Source of the DNA: Promethearchaeota archaeon
GTDB taxonomy: Archaea > Asgardarchaeota > Lokiarchaeia > Sigyniarchaeales > SOKP01
Reading direction: 5' to 3'
DNA: 64,000 nt
Assembly: GCA_016839705.1 (NCBI GenBank)
Contig: JAEOTR010000019.1
Location: 60,285 to 124,284, forward strand
A program made the position numbers and the translations under genes. This document shows positions 45,923 through 54,335 of this stretch, piece after piece. The notes beneath the pieces are model-generated. The model made no database searches. It saw nothing but the letters and a program-made list of their open reading frames with translations, and was not told the DNA's origin. The first letter of the stretch is position 1; each line of letters opens with the position of its first letter.

Positions 45923-46825
45923 ATGAAAAAAATTCTAATCGCAGGACCTGCTTCCCAAATACTTGGGGTAAAGATAGCTCAAGAATTAGCAATTGAGGTT
46001 ATAAATACTGAAACAAAACTATTTCCAGATGGAGAAAATTACGTAAGAATCAATATTGAGGATGAAACCCTAATAGCAGATAAAGAAGTTATAATAATTC
46101 AATCAACAGGACCTAGTTCCAACGGAAATCAAAATAAACGCTTGATGGAACTATTCATGATGATTGATTCTGTTAAGAGAATGGGTGCAAAATCTATAAT
46201 AGTAGTTGCCCCATACTTAGCTTATGCTCGACAAGATAAAGTATTTAGACCAGGAGAAAGTTTATTTGCAAATGTGGTGTTTAGATTCATTAATTCATTG
46301 GGAATCGATGAATTATATACTGTAGATATCCATGCTCAACATGTATTGAAGGAATGTACGTGTAAAACGGTAAATATTGACTCTATGAAACTATTAGCTG
46401 ATTATATTAAATCTAAAGGAGCAGAAGACATTGTTGTTGTTTCACCTGATAAAGGGGCAGTCGAAAGATCAAAAGCCTTTGCCAGACATTTCGGAGAGAA
46501 TGTCCCTGTTGAAGTGTTTGAAAAAAAGCGAGATCTGAAAACTGGAGAAATAAAAATGTCGGGAGTATTAAGTTTAAAAGGCAAGGATGTTGTGATCGCA
46601 GATGATATTATTGCTACGGGAGGGACAATGGCAACAGCAATAAAATTAGCAAGGGAAAGTGGAGCTAATAAAATTTTTGCAGTTGCAACTCATGCATTGT
46701 TGCTAGATCAAGCGAAATATCGAATATTAAAAGCAGGTGCGGATGAAATAATAGGGACTGATTCAATTGATAATGAAGCATGTAAAGTTTCATTATCTAA
46801 GATAATAGCAGATTATTTAAAATAA
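45923..46825 (+). CDS. prs: ribose-phosphate pyrophosphokinase
   Basis: PRPP synthase, which makes 5-phosphoribosyl diphosphate from ribose 5-phosphate and ATP for nucleotide synthesis. A 300-residue protein with the flexible catalytic region PYLAYARQDKVFRPGE, the PRPP-binding loop VIADDIIATGGTMATAI and VVSPDKGAVERSKAFA. Length and motifs fit the archaeal class. A GGTGGGATCA ribosome-binding site precedes the ATG. The gene follows the NifU-like operon by about 50 bases. Confidence 0.95.
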   Translation: MKKILIAGPASQILGVKIAQELAIEVINTETKLFPDGENYVRINIEDETLIADKEVIIIQSTGPSSNGNQNKRLMELFMMIDSVKRMGAKSIIVVAPYLAYARQDKVFRPGESLFANVVFRFINSLGIDELYTVDIHAQHVLKECTCKTVNIDSMKLLADYIKSKGAEDIVVVSPDKGAVERSKAFARHFGENVPVEVFEKKRDLKTGEIKMSGVLSLKGKDVVIADDIIATGGTMATAIKLARESGANKIFAVATHALLLDQAKYRILKAGADEIIGTDSIDNEACKVSLSKIIADYLK

Positions 46826-46840
46826 AATGTGTAATAGATT

Positions 46841-47384
46841 TTAATATGTTTGAATTACTTTCAATACTACCTCTCTAATATTTTTCTTTAGGTCATCAAC
46901 TGTCGAATTATTCTTTATTTTATAATCTGCTTCTTTTAAAACTGCATCAAGTCCAAAATTTAGCTCTCTCATATCTCTCTCTTTTAATTGCTCTAAGTTT
47001 TTTGGATCATCACTTCGGGATCTCTTGAATAGCCTCCTTAATCGTTTTTTTTCGTCGACAATTATAGCAATAATAGGAAATTTCCAATAATTTCTAAAAA
47101 TATTGACTTCAGCAAGAGATCTTATACCATCAATAAAAATAACCTCATCTTTTTTTTTTTATTATCAGGTCGACACATTTTTTAGCAATTATTCCCGGTC
47201 CCCCACTTTTCCGTAATTGCTGTGCGATCCTCCCAAGATTATTTCCAGAAGGATCAATATTCCTTTTTTTAGCTTCATCTCGAACAATATCACCCATTGT
47301 TACAACAATTCCTAGATCCCTAATAGCCTCTATTGCTGTAGATTTTCCAGATCCGGGAAGCCCTACTAATGCTAGAATTTTCAT
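46841..47384 (-). pseudogene. UPF0200/dephospho-CoA-kinase-like P-loop protein, frameshifted
   Basis: The N-terminal 79 residues (P-loop GLPGSGKST, then MGDIVRDEAKKRN) are followed by a stop (TGA) inside an 11-A tract (minus strand; 47150-47160 on plus). In the adjacent frame the protein resumes at once with DEVIFIDGIRSLAEVNIF and runs to a TAA at 46841. Removing one A restores a 180-residue archaeal UPF0200-type nucleotide kinase. The cause could be a true frameshift, slippage or a homopolymer sequencing error. Confidence 0.75.
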
Positions 47385-47497
47385 TTCAATTAATTTTCTT
47401 AAAATAATTTAAATATCTAGAATTTGTTTAGATTCTATATAGAATATGAAATTAAGTTTTTAAAATATACTAGTAAACGGTATATATCACGCTAAAA

Positions 47498-48625
47498 ATG
47501 AAGAATCCAAAAGGGGTGAAGCCTCCATATGCACCGGTTTTACTCTCATTAAAAGCATATGAAAGAATCGTTGGTTATGCTATTAGATATGCAAATAATA
47601 ATATAAATCCCGGAAAATGGCGTGAAGTTTATGGGATCTTAATAGGAACTATAGAAAACAACGCAAAGGTGATTGTAAAAGATGCCATACCTATTATGGT
47701 GGGAGATCGTGTTGGGGTTGCATATGAAAATAAACAGTATGTCGATACTGCCCAAATTGATACCTCGGTTCATGAACGTTCTATTCAAGATAAGAGGAAT
47801 GATTTCATCATAGGGTGGTACCATACTCATCCAAATATGGGATTTTTCTACAGTGTTGTGGATCGTATGACTCAATTAGGATATCAGAGTAAAAATCCTT
47901 TTGCTGTGGGGTTAATTTTTGATCATTGTAAAAGAGAATCAGAAGAACATTATTTAGGAATTGCTGGGTTAAGATTAAAAGATCCTGACTTCGGTGTAAG
48001 ATCCCCATTTACTTTTGTTGATTTAAATTATGAACATGATAAGGAAACCATGAAGAAAAAAGCTAATAAGGTTATTAAACTGGTTGGCAAAAACATGGAC
48101 AAAACATTAAAAGAAATTAAATATATTGACAATGTGCTCAGGAAAAAAAATCTTGCTCAATTACAAAGAAATTATGGGTTAATTCTTGTTCCAAAAGAAG
48201 ACATTAAAATTACAGACGATGAGGAAGAAGCAGAGGAAGTTGAAAGATTTTTATATGAATGGGATCCAGATCTATATAAAAAATCATATCGAATGCCAAA
48301 ATTTAGGGAAAAGGTCGAAAGAGCTGTTTCAGAAGCTTATGATGAGTTAGATAAATTACCCAAAGGAATAGAGACAGGTGATTATGAAATTCTAAGAGAA
48401 AAATTGTCCAAAAAAATCCACGCACTGTTGAAGAAAGCTAATGAGTGGTATGATAAATTAATGGAAAATTTCTCAAAAAAGATAGAAAACATAAGTCCTT
48501 TCTATATGTATTTAGACACTGATGAAAGAAAAGTAATTGAACATTTTGAAGAACGGAGTTCTGAGTATTACAAAATTCTAGATAACCTAAATATTAGAGC
48601 AGAATTAGACTTAGATAATATCTAA
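47498..48625 (+). CDS. JAMM/MPN+ metalloprotease with long helical tail (Rpn11-like)
   Basis: A 375-residue protein. The JAMM zinc site is complete: Glu43 in REVYGILIG, His109 and His111 in WYHTHP, Ser119 and Asp122 in FFYSVVDRM. Such MPN+ enzymes cleave ubiquitin-like chains and isopeptide bonds; Asgard genomes encode Rpn11-like forms. After the ~165-residue MPN domain come about 200 residues of helical, acidic sequence (KKANKVIKLVGKN onward), possibly for substrate or partner binding. The start is an ATG. The neighbour at 46841 reads away, and Alba follows on the same strand. Confidence 0.85.
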   Translation: MKNPKGVKPPYAPVLLSLKAYERIVGYAIRYANNNINPGKWREVYGILIGTIENNAKVIVKDAIPIMVGDRVGVAYENKQYVDTAQIDTSVHERSIQDKRNDFIIGWYHTHPNMGFFYSVVDRMTQLGYQSKNPFAVGLIFDHCKRESEEHYLGIAGLRLKDPDFGVRSPFTFVDLNYEHDKETMKKKANKVIKLVGKNMDKTLKEIKYIDNVLRKKNLAQLQRNYGLILVPKEDIKITDDEEEAEEVERFLYEWDPDLYKKSYRMPKFREKVERAVSEAYDELDKLPKGIETGDYEILREKLSKKIHALLKKANEWYDKLMENFSKKIENISPFYMYLDTDERKVIEHFEERSSEYYKILDNLNIRAELDLDNI

Positions 48626-48788
48626 CAAAAAAATATATTTTTACATTTATTAAAGTTTAAAAATATGAGAAAATATATACAAATTAAGAATTTTAGTAAG
48701 ATTTTATAAAGATACAAAATTAATTAAATCAAAGAATAAAGCTACTTTTTATATTAACGTATATTTTTTCTTCGAAAGAGGTTCTTTC

Positions 48789-49142
48789 ATGGTTAATGAA
48801 ACCACTATTATTATTAAAAATAGAAGTGACAAAGAAAAATCTATCAAAGACGCAATATTTGCATTTTCTGGTGGTAAGAAATCATTATTGATCAAGGGGG
48901 AAGGAGAAGAAATAAGTACTGCGGTTGAAGTTGCTGAAATATTAAAAAATCGGATGTATCCTAGACTAGAAATATCCAATGTCTCTCTGGGAAGCCGTCC
49001 TTTTTTTAACAATAAGAATTTTAGATATAATAGTAGAAATTCAAAAAATTATAATAGAAATACGAGATCTAATGGAAACAAGAAAGATCTTATTTCTAAA
49101 ATTGAAATCACGTTACAAACGAAATCTATAAGTTATTCATGA
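48789..49142 (+). CDS. Alba nucleic-acid-binding protein with Asn/Arg-rich insert
   Basis: A 117-residue Alba-domain protein, which binds DNA or RNA. The fold is seen in ETTIIIKNRSDKEKSIKDAI, ISTAVEVAEILKNRM and LEISNVSLGS, with the last strand in SKIEITLQT. Between the third and fourth strands (residues about 72-100) is an insert of about 30 residues rich in Asn, Arg and aromatic residues (FRYNSRNSKNYNRNTRSNGN), longer than the usual Alba hairpin and reminiscent of RGG-type RNA-binding tails. The downstream small zinc-ribbon gene overlaps its stop. Confidence 0.8.
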   Translation: MVNETTIIIKNRSDKEKSIKDAIFAFSGGKKSLLIKGEGEEISTAVEVAEILKNRMYPRLEISNVSLGSRPFFNNKNFRYNSRNSKNYNRNTRSNGNKKDLISKIEITLQTKSISYS

Positions 49143-49309
49143 AGTCTAATTTTGAACATCTAGGTCCACTTTTAAATGAAACCCGAACACCTGAAGTTTG
49201 TGCTCTTTGCAACAATTTCATTTATAAACGTGTATACCATGATGAAAATTCTAATGGAAAAAAAAAAATTGTATTTGTCTGCAAGAATTGTTTAAAAGAT
49301 CCCCTTTAA
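49139..49309 (+). CDS. 56-residue zinc-ribbon protein overlapping the Alba gene
   Basis: A short frame whose ATG (49139-49141) overlaps the Alba TGA (49140-49142), indicating coupled translation. It has CALCNNF and CKNCLKD, four cysteines in two CxxC pairs about 25 residues apart, so a single zinc site is likely. Small zinc-ribbon proteins next to nucleic-acid-binding genes often act in RNA or DNA binding, but no family is recognised. The overlap and cysteine pairs are the main evidence that it is real. Confidence 0.65.
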   Translation: MKSNFEHLGPLLNETRTPEVCALCNNFIYKRVYHDENSNGKKKIVFVCKNCLKDPL

Positions 49310-49344
49310 TAGGCATAGAGAATAATAAATTCTTTTCTGACATT

Positions 49345-50151
49345 TTACAATTTTTTGAGTTTTCGCTTCTCAAGAAATTTTGCCCAATCAAACGCCATAA
49401 TAAAAAACATTACTGTTATAGTTACAAGCAATAAGATTGCTTCCGTGATTATGCTTGATTTACTATTGGATTGAATTCCCTGAGATGTAAATCCTAGGGC
49501 TACAAATAGAGGCCAGCAGCAATAAAAAAGAGTGGTAAAATTCTTACCCAACCAACCAGGAATAATACATTTCCAAAAACTATATTTCATCATTCCTAAA
49601 GGTAAAAATAAAAGATCATCAGGAAGTGGTGTTAAGGCAAATACGAAAATATATAATGGGGTGCGTTTCTCATTCTCTAAAATCATCTTTCCGAACCCAT
49701 CGACGTTATCTAACAAATCTGACTTTCGTTCCTCAGCAATTTTCTTAGTCCCATATCCTACCGCGTAGCCCGTAAGTTCCCCTAGAGCACTCCCCAAACC
49801 ACCGATCAATGCAATTCCTAAGATTTCAAACCAAAAAGGTCCAGATTGTAAGATCTGGTTAATATTAAGCCCAAGGTTTGAATATCTAAGAAAGATTGAA
49901 TTTGAAAGAGAAAATAAAACAAATGGAAAAGGTATAGGAAATCCTATTGATGCACTGCCTAAAAAACAAATTCCGAGAGAAATAAGAAGAGCCCAAAAAT
50001 AGTTGGCTCCTTCAGTAATCGCAGTTAAACTCTCTCTCGACTGAATTATAGCATTTTGAATTGAGGGTACATATAGAAATAGAATAATATAAATAATGAT
50101 GAGGAGATAAAAGCTAGCAAATATTATAGTTAATTTTTTCGGAACTGCCAT
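49345..50151 (-). CDS. VTT/DedA-family (SNARE-associated) membrane protein
   Basis: A 268-residue protein with five or six membrane segments. The VTT-domain signs are the glycine-rich GGLGSALGELTGYAVGYG, the acidic stretch and the ALTPLPDDLLFLPLGMMKYS segment followed by GWLGKNF. Members flip or scramble lipids or carry undecaprenyl-phosphate-like molecules. It lies between the zinc-ribbon gene and a cyclophilin-like gene; the latter's stop is four bases from its ATG on the same strand, so the two are probably co-transcribed. Confidence 0.75.
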   Translation of the reverse strand: MAVPKKLTIIFASFYLLIIIYIILFLYVPSIQNAIIQSRESLTAITEGANYFWALLISLGICFLGSASIGFPIPFPFVLFSLSNSIFLRYSNLGLNINQILQSGPFWFEILGIALIGGLGSALGELTGYAVGYGTKKIAEERKSDLLDNVDGFGKMILENEKRTPLYIFVFALTPLPDDLLFLPLGMMKYSFWKCIIPGWLGKNFTTLFYCCWPLFVALGFTSQGIQSNSKSSIITEAILLLVTITVMFFIMAFDWAKFLEKRKLKKL

Positions 50152-50155
50152 AGTA

Positions 50156-50548
50156 TTAAGTTCTTTTTGATATTTTCGTGTTTAATCCATTTCTAGCCTT
50201 TAGAATTAAATCTAAGTTTGCATTAATTTTTCCAACCTTGTTCACTTTATTTGACATTTGGAGATTTTCTATAGCGATTACTACCTCATCTGTTTTAGGA
50301 TTATAAATAATATCTCCTATCTCAACATCCTTAGTTGATTTAGAATTTGTTCCTTTAAAGATTCCCATTCCCGGTAGAGTCCAATATTTTTTCGATCCGA
50401 AGCTGAAACGACCTCTCATCGCAAAGGGCATTTTTTCAATTATTGCATCTGCAGATAATGGAGCAATATGTCTAATGATATGTCCTTCTAATGTACCAAT
50501 TCCGTATAAATCTACTTTTATTGGTATTAAACCTGTATCACTATTCAT
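50156..50548 (-). CDS. cyclophilin-like domain protein
   Basis: A 130-residue beta-barrel protein with the pattern of archaeal/bacterial TM1367-type cyclophilin-like proteins: strands IPIKVDLYGIGTLEGHI, KYWTLPGMGIFKGTN and VEIGDIIYNPKTDEVVIAI. Catalytic residues of true peptidyl-prolyl isomerases are not evident. The gene is the first of a pair with the VTT membrane protein (gap of four bases). Start is ATG. Confidence 0.65.
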   Translation of the reverse strand: MNSDTGLIPIKVDLYGIGTLEGHIIRHIAPLSADAIIEKMPFAMRGRFSFGSKKYWTLPGMGIFKGTNSKSTKDVEIGDIIYNPKTDEVVIAIENLQMSNKVNKVGKINANLDLILKARNGLNTKISKRT

Positions 50549-51154
50549 GTTTTATAAATAATACAAATGGAGATATTTAATATTAATTAGAAATCCTCAA
50601 TGATTTGAAAAATAAAGTGGTTAGTATAATAACAAGATTTAAATATCTAAAGTGTGATCTATTAGATGGAGGAACAATAGGTTAGTTTAGCATTGGATTT
50701 TAATACGCAATCACGGTTCGAACACCGATAAAATTGCATCCTTAACATTAACAAATCCCTTTTTTACGGAAAGTTTTTTATTTTTGAATTGAAACGTTTT
50801 GGTATAATAGAGCTTACAAATCTCTCATGTTCCTGGAGTGTTTAATGCACAAATACGGAAAATAAAATATTATTCAAAAATTCTATCATTTATTCCTTTT
50901 GATTAACACTATAGAGCAACACTATAAGTTTTTCAATTACTTCATGACTCTAGTAATAAATACATATTTGGCTAGAACGCATTAAATAACTGAATGCTGT
51001 TGATAGCATGTAGTTTCTGATACTCGAGACCTTTAAGCTTCAAGAACCATGACTAGTTAAAAACTTAAAATAGGAGCTTTGATTACGTATTTACTTCATA
51101 GGTGGTTTTTTTGAGTTTCCTTTGATTTAATATTACACGGAATAATCGGAGCAC
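50549..51154. other. 606-base gap without a convincing gene
   Basis: AT-rich sequence with many stops in all frames; only very short peptides are possible. A cggttcgaacaccg stretch at about 50714-50727 recalls a tRNA T-loop, but no complete tRNA can be folded around it. I see no CRISPR repeats or inverted-repeat termini of an insertion sequence. Confidence 0.4.
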
Positions 51155-52009
51155 CTATTGTCCTCTTTTCTTCTTATTCAAATTTATTAGATCTAATTCA
51201 GTATCTATATCAAAAAAACTATAGTTAGGATTTAAGCGATAGGCATAAAGAATATTCTTCTCTGTTATTAATATATTAACAATCTCTCTAAGAGTTTTCA
51301 CAGAAACTTTTTTTTCAGCATCGATAATGCTTTCAAGAAATTCAGAATCAAAAGCAAAAACAGGGATTAAAGATTTGTAAAATAAATTCTCAATTATGGA
51401 ATCAACTACGGTTTGCTCAATTTTTCTTACTATTTCTATTGAGTTTAGTTGTTTAGTTATAATTGTAGAGATTATTTTAGTCGGATCTTCTGTATTTTTT
51501 AGTCTAGCTCCCTGCAATTCCTGATAAAAAAGAAAAGAATTGTTTTGGAAAAGAGTAGAGTTACTTTTAATTGCAGTAATTAACTCACTAATCAGATTGA
51601 ATTCAAAAAAAGTATCACCAGGAAACACAAGATAGATAAAATCCTTATTAACAATACCTTTTTCATTGGTAATTGATAAAAAAGAATATAATGGTCCTTT
51701 TTTATAGTCGTTTCCAGAATCAATAACTAAAATCTTATCTTTTAAGGAATCGTTTTTTTGATTGATTTCCTTCATGTAATTTTCAATCTGTTCCTTTAAA
51801 TGCCCAGTCACAATGACTATTGATGTGATATGTGATTTTATTAAATTAGAGATCAAATATGATAAAATTGGTTTATGATTTATTTCTATTAATGGCTTTG
51901 GTTTATTAGAAATAAAATTACTAATTCGAGTTCCTTCTCCCGCACATAGGATTATCGACTTTAGTTTAACAGTTGAGTTATTCTTGAGTTGTGACAATTT
52001 TATTCCCAT
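51155..52009 (-). CDS. NTP-transferase family nucleotidyltransferase
   Basis: A 284-residue nucleotidyltransferase. The N-terminal loop IILCAGEGTRISNFISNKPK, the sugar-binding LIEINHKPILSYL and the LVFPGDTFFEF acidic site place it in the NDP-sugar/IspD-like superfamily. The ATG at 52009 lies 32 bases inside the end of the methionine aminopeptidase gene in another frame. Starts closer to the conserved loop (TTG at 51997) would still overlap. The overlap suggests the two are translated from one message. The substrate is not clear. Confidence 0.72.
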   Translation of the reverse strand: MGIKLSQLKNNSTVKLKSIILCAGEGTRISNFISNKPKPLIEINHKPILSYLISNLIKSHITSIVIVTGHLKEQIENYMKEINQKNDSLKDKILVIDSGNDYKKGPLYSFLSITNEKGIVNKDFIYLVFPGDTFFEFNLISELITAIKSNSTLFQNNSFLFYQELQGARLKNTEDPTKIISTIITKQLNSIEIVRKIEQTVVDSIIENLFYKSLIPVFAFDSEFLESIIDAEKKVSVKTLREIVNILITEKNILYAYRLNPNYSFFDIDTELDLINLNKKKRGQ

Positions 52010-52895
52010 CCAAATCCAATATAATTGTATGTTCTTCTTGAGCTACAGGTTCTTTTGCTCTTTCTATTAAGATAGGATAGTTATCTAATATTTTTCTTCC
52101 AAGAAATGATTCAATTGTTCTTAAGATTTTATCCTTAGGTATAAGGTTATTATTGATTATCCACCGTGGAGAAAATGGGAGGTTCCCAAAATTTTTTTGA
52201 ATTTTATTCATATATCCCTGTTGCTCATAAGACATATTTTTCTTCACTTTTTTGACAAATCGGAATATGTAAGAATAACTTCCATTTTCTACTCTACCTA
52301 CACCAGATGTAGCAAATGGCTCACAGGCATAAGCGTCTCCTGGTTTTAGTACTTGATTATGTAACTTCTCTTTAAAATTTGGAATAAACGGTCCTGCATG
52401 TAAATTGAACTGCTTTAATTCATGACCACCAAGATTAGTAATTGGTCTAAGACCACGATTAATAATTTTTTGAGCGATAACTTCACCTAATTCGTAAAGT
52501 TTTATACCAGGATTATACAATTCAATTGCAGCATCTAGAGCCTCTTTAGCAGCATCTACATAATTTTGAAGTTTTGGATCTTCATCAAGATTAATAGTAA
52601 AAGCGGAGTCCGCAATGAAACCATTAAAATGTGCCCCGACATCAATTTTTAAAAGCCCCTTTTCGGGAATAACCGTAATATCATCAATTGGAGGACTGTA
52701 ATGAGCAGCAATTTCATTTAACGATAAATTAATAGGGAATGATAATTCACACCCATTTTTAATTATTTCTGCTTCACATTTATTTGCAACGTCTAAAAAT
52801 AAGGTTCCTGGTTTAATAATACGCTTCGCTAATTTTTTTGCAGCAATTACTCCCTTTCCGGCTTTAATATAATCTTGAATATAACTTTCGCTCAT
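51978..52895 (-). CDS. map: methionine aminopeptidase, archaeal type 2
   Basis: A 305-residue metalloprotease that removes the initiator Met. Metal ligands are seen in KIDVGAHFNGFIADSAFT (two Asp), NLGGHELKQFNLHAG (His) and, at the C-terminus, the Glu in AYACEPFATSG and the final QEEHTIIL (Glu). The Arg/Lys-rich linker and ~60-residue insert are those of type 2 enzymes. The ATG start lies about 35 bases downstream of the AspRS stop, so the two may be co-transcribed. It overlaps the next nucleotidyltransferase by 32 bases. Confidence 0.92.
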   Translation of the reverse strand: MSESYIQDYIKAGKGVIAAKKLAKRIIKPGTLFLDVANKCEAEIIKNGCELSFPINLSLNEIAAHYSPPIDDITVIPEKGLLKIDVGAHFNGFIADSAFTINLDEDPKLQNYVDAAKEALDAAIELYNPGIKLYELGEVIAQKIINRGLRPITNLGGHELKQFNLHAGPFIPNFKEKLHNQVLKPGDAYACEPFATSGVGRVENGSYSYIFRFVKKVKKNMSYEQQGYMNKIQKNFGNLPFSPRWIINNNLIPKDKILRTIESFLGRKILDNYPILIERAKEPVAQEEHTIILDLDGNKIVTTQE

Positions 52896-52928
52896 TTTTT
52901 TCGAATCTTTAATTTTCTTAAAATCAGA

Positions 52929-54251
52929 TTAAGGTGTTAGTCGATCTGGAGTTCTTGGATACATAACGGCTTCTCGAATATCATCCAACCCACATAATAT
53001 AGTTAACCATCTATCAATTCCTAATCCAAATCCTGCGTGAGGTGGCATTCCATAATCAAATGAACCAAGGTGAGATTTAAAGGATATTGAGTTTAATCCT
53101 TTCGATTCTATTGCATTCGTCAATTGTTCTTTATTATGTACTCTAGTTCCTCCTGAAGTAAGTTCTAACATCCCTTTTTGTAAATCAAATGATTCACTAT
53201 ATTTTGGATCTTCTGTGGGCATGATATAAAATGGTTTAATAACCATTGGGTAGTGAGTAATATAATAATAACCTTGTATCTCTTCTCCTAACTTTCGCAA
53301 TGCTTCAGTAGAAGGTTCCTCCCCGAATTCAATATCAAATCCAAATTTAGAGCTAAGTATCTCACGGATTTCTTCATATTTATATCTTGGAAAAGGTATT
53401 TCAGGTACCACAGTTTTGTCTTCCATATGTAGATATTTTAGTGCATCCATTTTGTTTTCCCTAATATCTTTAATTACTGAATTGACTAATTCTTCTAAAA
53501 GCTTAAGTACATCTTCCATTGTAACAAAGGACATCTCCACATCCAACATAAATATTTCACATATATGTCTTTTCGTACGACTTTTTTCAGCTCTAAAACA
53601 ATCACTTAGCTCAAAAACTCTTTCATATACTCCGCTCAATTGTTCTTTATATAATTGAGCAGACTGGGTAAGAAAGGCTTCTCTTTCAAAATACATGATA
53701 GGAAATAATTCAGTACCACCTTCAGTCGCAGACCCAATAATTTTAGGTGTAGATATCTCAGTGAAATCTCGGTTAAATAAGAATTTCCTAATTGATCTAA
53801 GCACCTCTCCTCTAATCTCAAATACCGCTTGATTTCTCAGAGATCTTAAATCCAATGCTCGATGATTCAACCTAAGATCTAATTCTGAAATTGTTTCTCC
53901 TGTCATATCTATTGGTAATTTTTCGGGTGTTTTGTTCAATATTTTTATTTCAGAAGGAATTATCTCAATTCCGCCTGGAGCGGCATTAAATGCCTTAATT
54001 TTTCCCTTAACCATTAAACAATATTGATAGCCAACCCTAATATTCTCAAACAACTCATCAGAGACAACTCCCTTTTTGAGAGTTATTTGTCGTTCACCAT
54101 ATTTATCTTGAATTGAAATGAATTTTAATCCTCCAAGATCTCTGAAATTTCTAACCCATCCACCCAATATCACTTCTTTATCAACAATTTTAGTGGTAAT
54201 ATCTTTCGTATAATGAGTTTTTCTCCAATCACCTAACTTATCAAGCGACAC
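52929..54251 (-). CDS. aspS: aspartate--tRNA ligase, archaeal type
   Basis: A 440-residue class IIb synthetase. The N-terminal OB-fold binds the anticodon (GGWVRNFRDLGGLKF); the catalytic domain has motif 2 FRAEKSRTKRHICEIFMLD and motif 3 GFGLGIDRW; LTSGGTRVHN is specific to Asp/Asn enzymes. The AAPGGIE stretch near residue 90 resembles non-discriminating AspRS, which also makes Asp-tRNA(Asn), but that is a by-eye indication. Start is ATG; spacing to the downstream map gene is short. The divergent DNA methyltransferase lies 85 bases away. Confidence 0.93.
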   Translation of the reverse strand: MSLDKLGDWRKTHYTKDITTKIVDKEVILGGWVRNFRDLGGLKFISIQDKYGERQITLKKGVVSDELFENIRVGYQYCLMVKGKIKAFNAAPGGIEIIPSEIKILNKTPEKLPIDMTGETISELDLRLNHRALDLRSLRNQAVFEIRGEVLRSIRKFLFNRDFTEISTPKIIGSATEGGTELFPIMYFEREAFLTQSAQLYKEQLSGVYERVFELSDCFRAEKSRTKRHICEIFMLDVEMSFVTMEDVLKLLEELVNSVIKDIRENKMDALKYLHMEDKTVVPEIPFPRYKYEEIREILSSKFGFDIEFGEEPSTEALRKLGEEIQGYYYITHYPMVIKPFYIMPTEDPKYSESFDLQKGMLELTSGGTRVHNKEQLTNAIESKGLNSISFKSHLGSFDYGMPPHAGFGLGIDRWLTILCGLDDIREAVMYPRTPDRLTP

Positions 54252-54335
54252 TTTAATTACATCTCGTAAAATTCCTCAGATATATTTCTTAAAATTAAAG
54301 TAAAAATATAATTTTTGCCTTCTTAACTATTATTT

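Noticed and set aside
50665..50741. Possible tRNA gene or pseudogene
   Set aside because: A cggttcgaacaccg stretch and a near-pairing acceptor (gatggag/ttgcatc, about 76 bases apart) suggested a tRNA, but the T stem lacks five pairs, no T arm abuts the acceptor, and no consistent anticodon stem can be placed.
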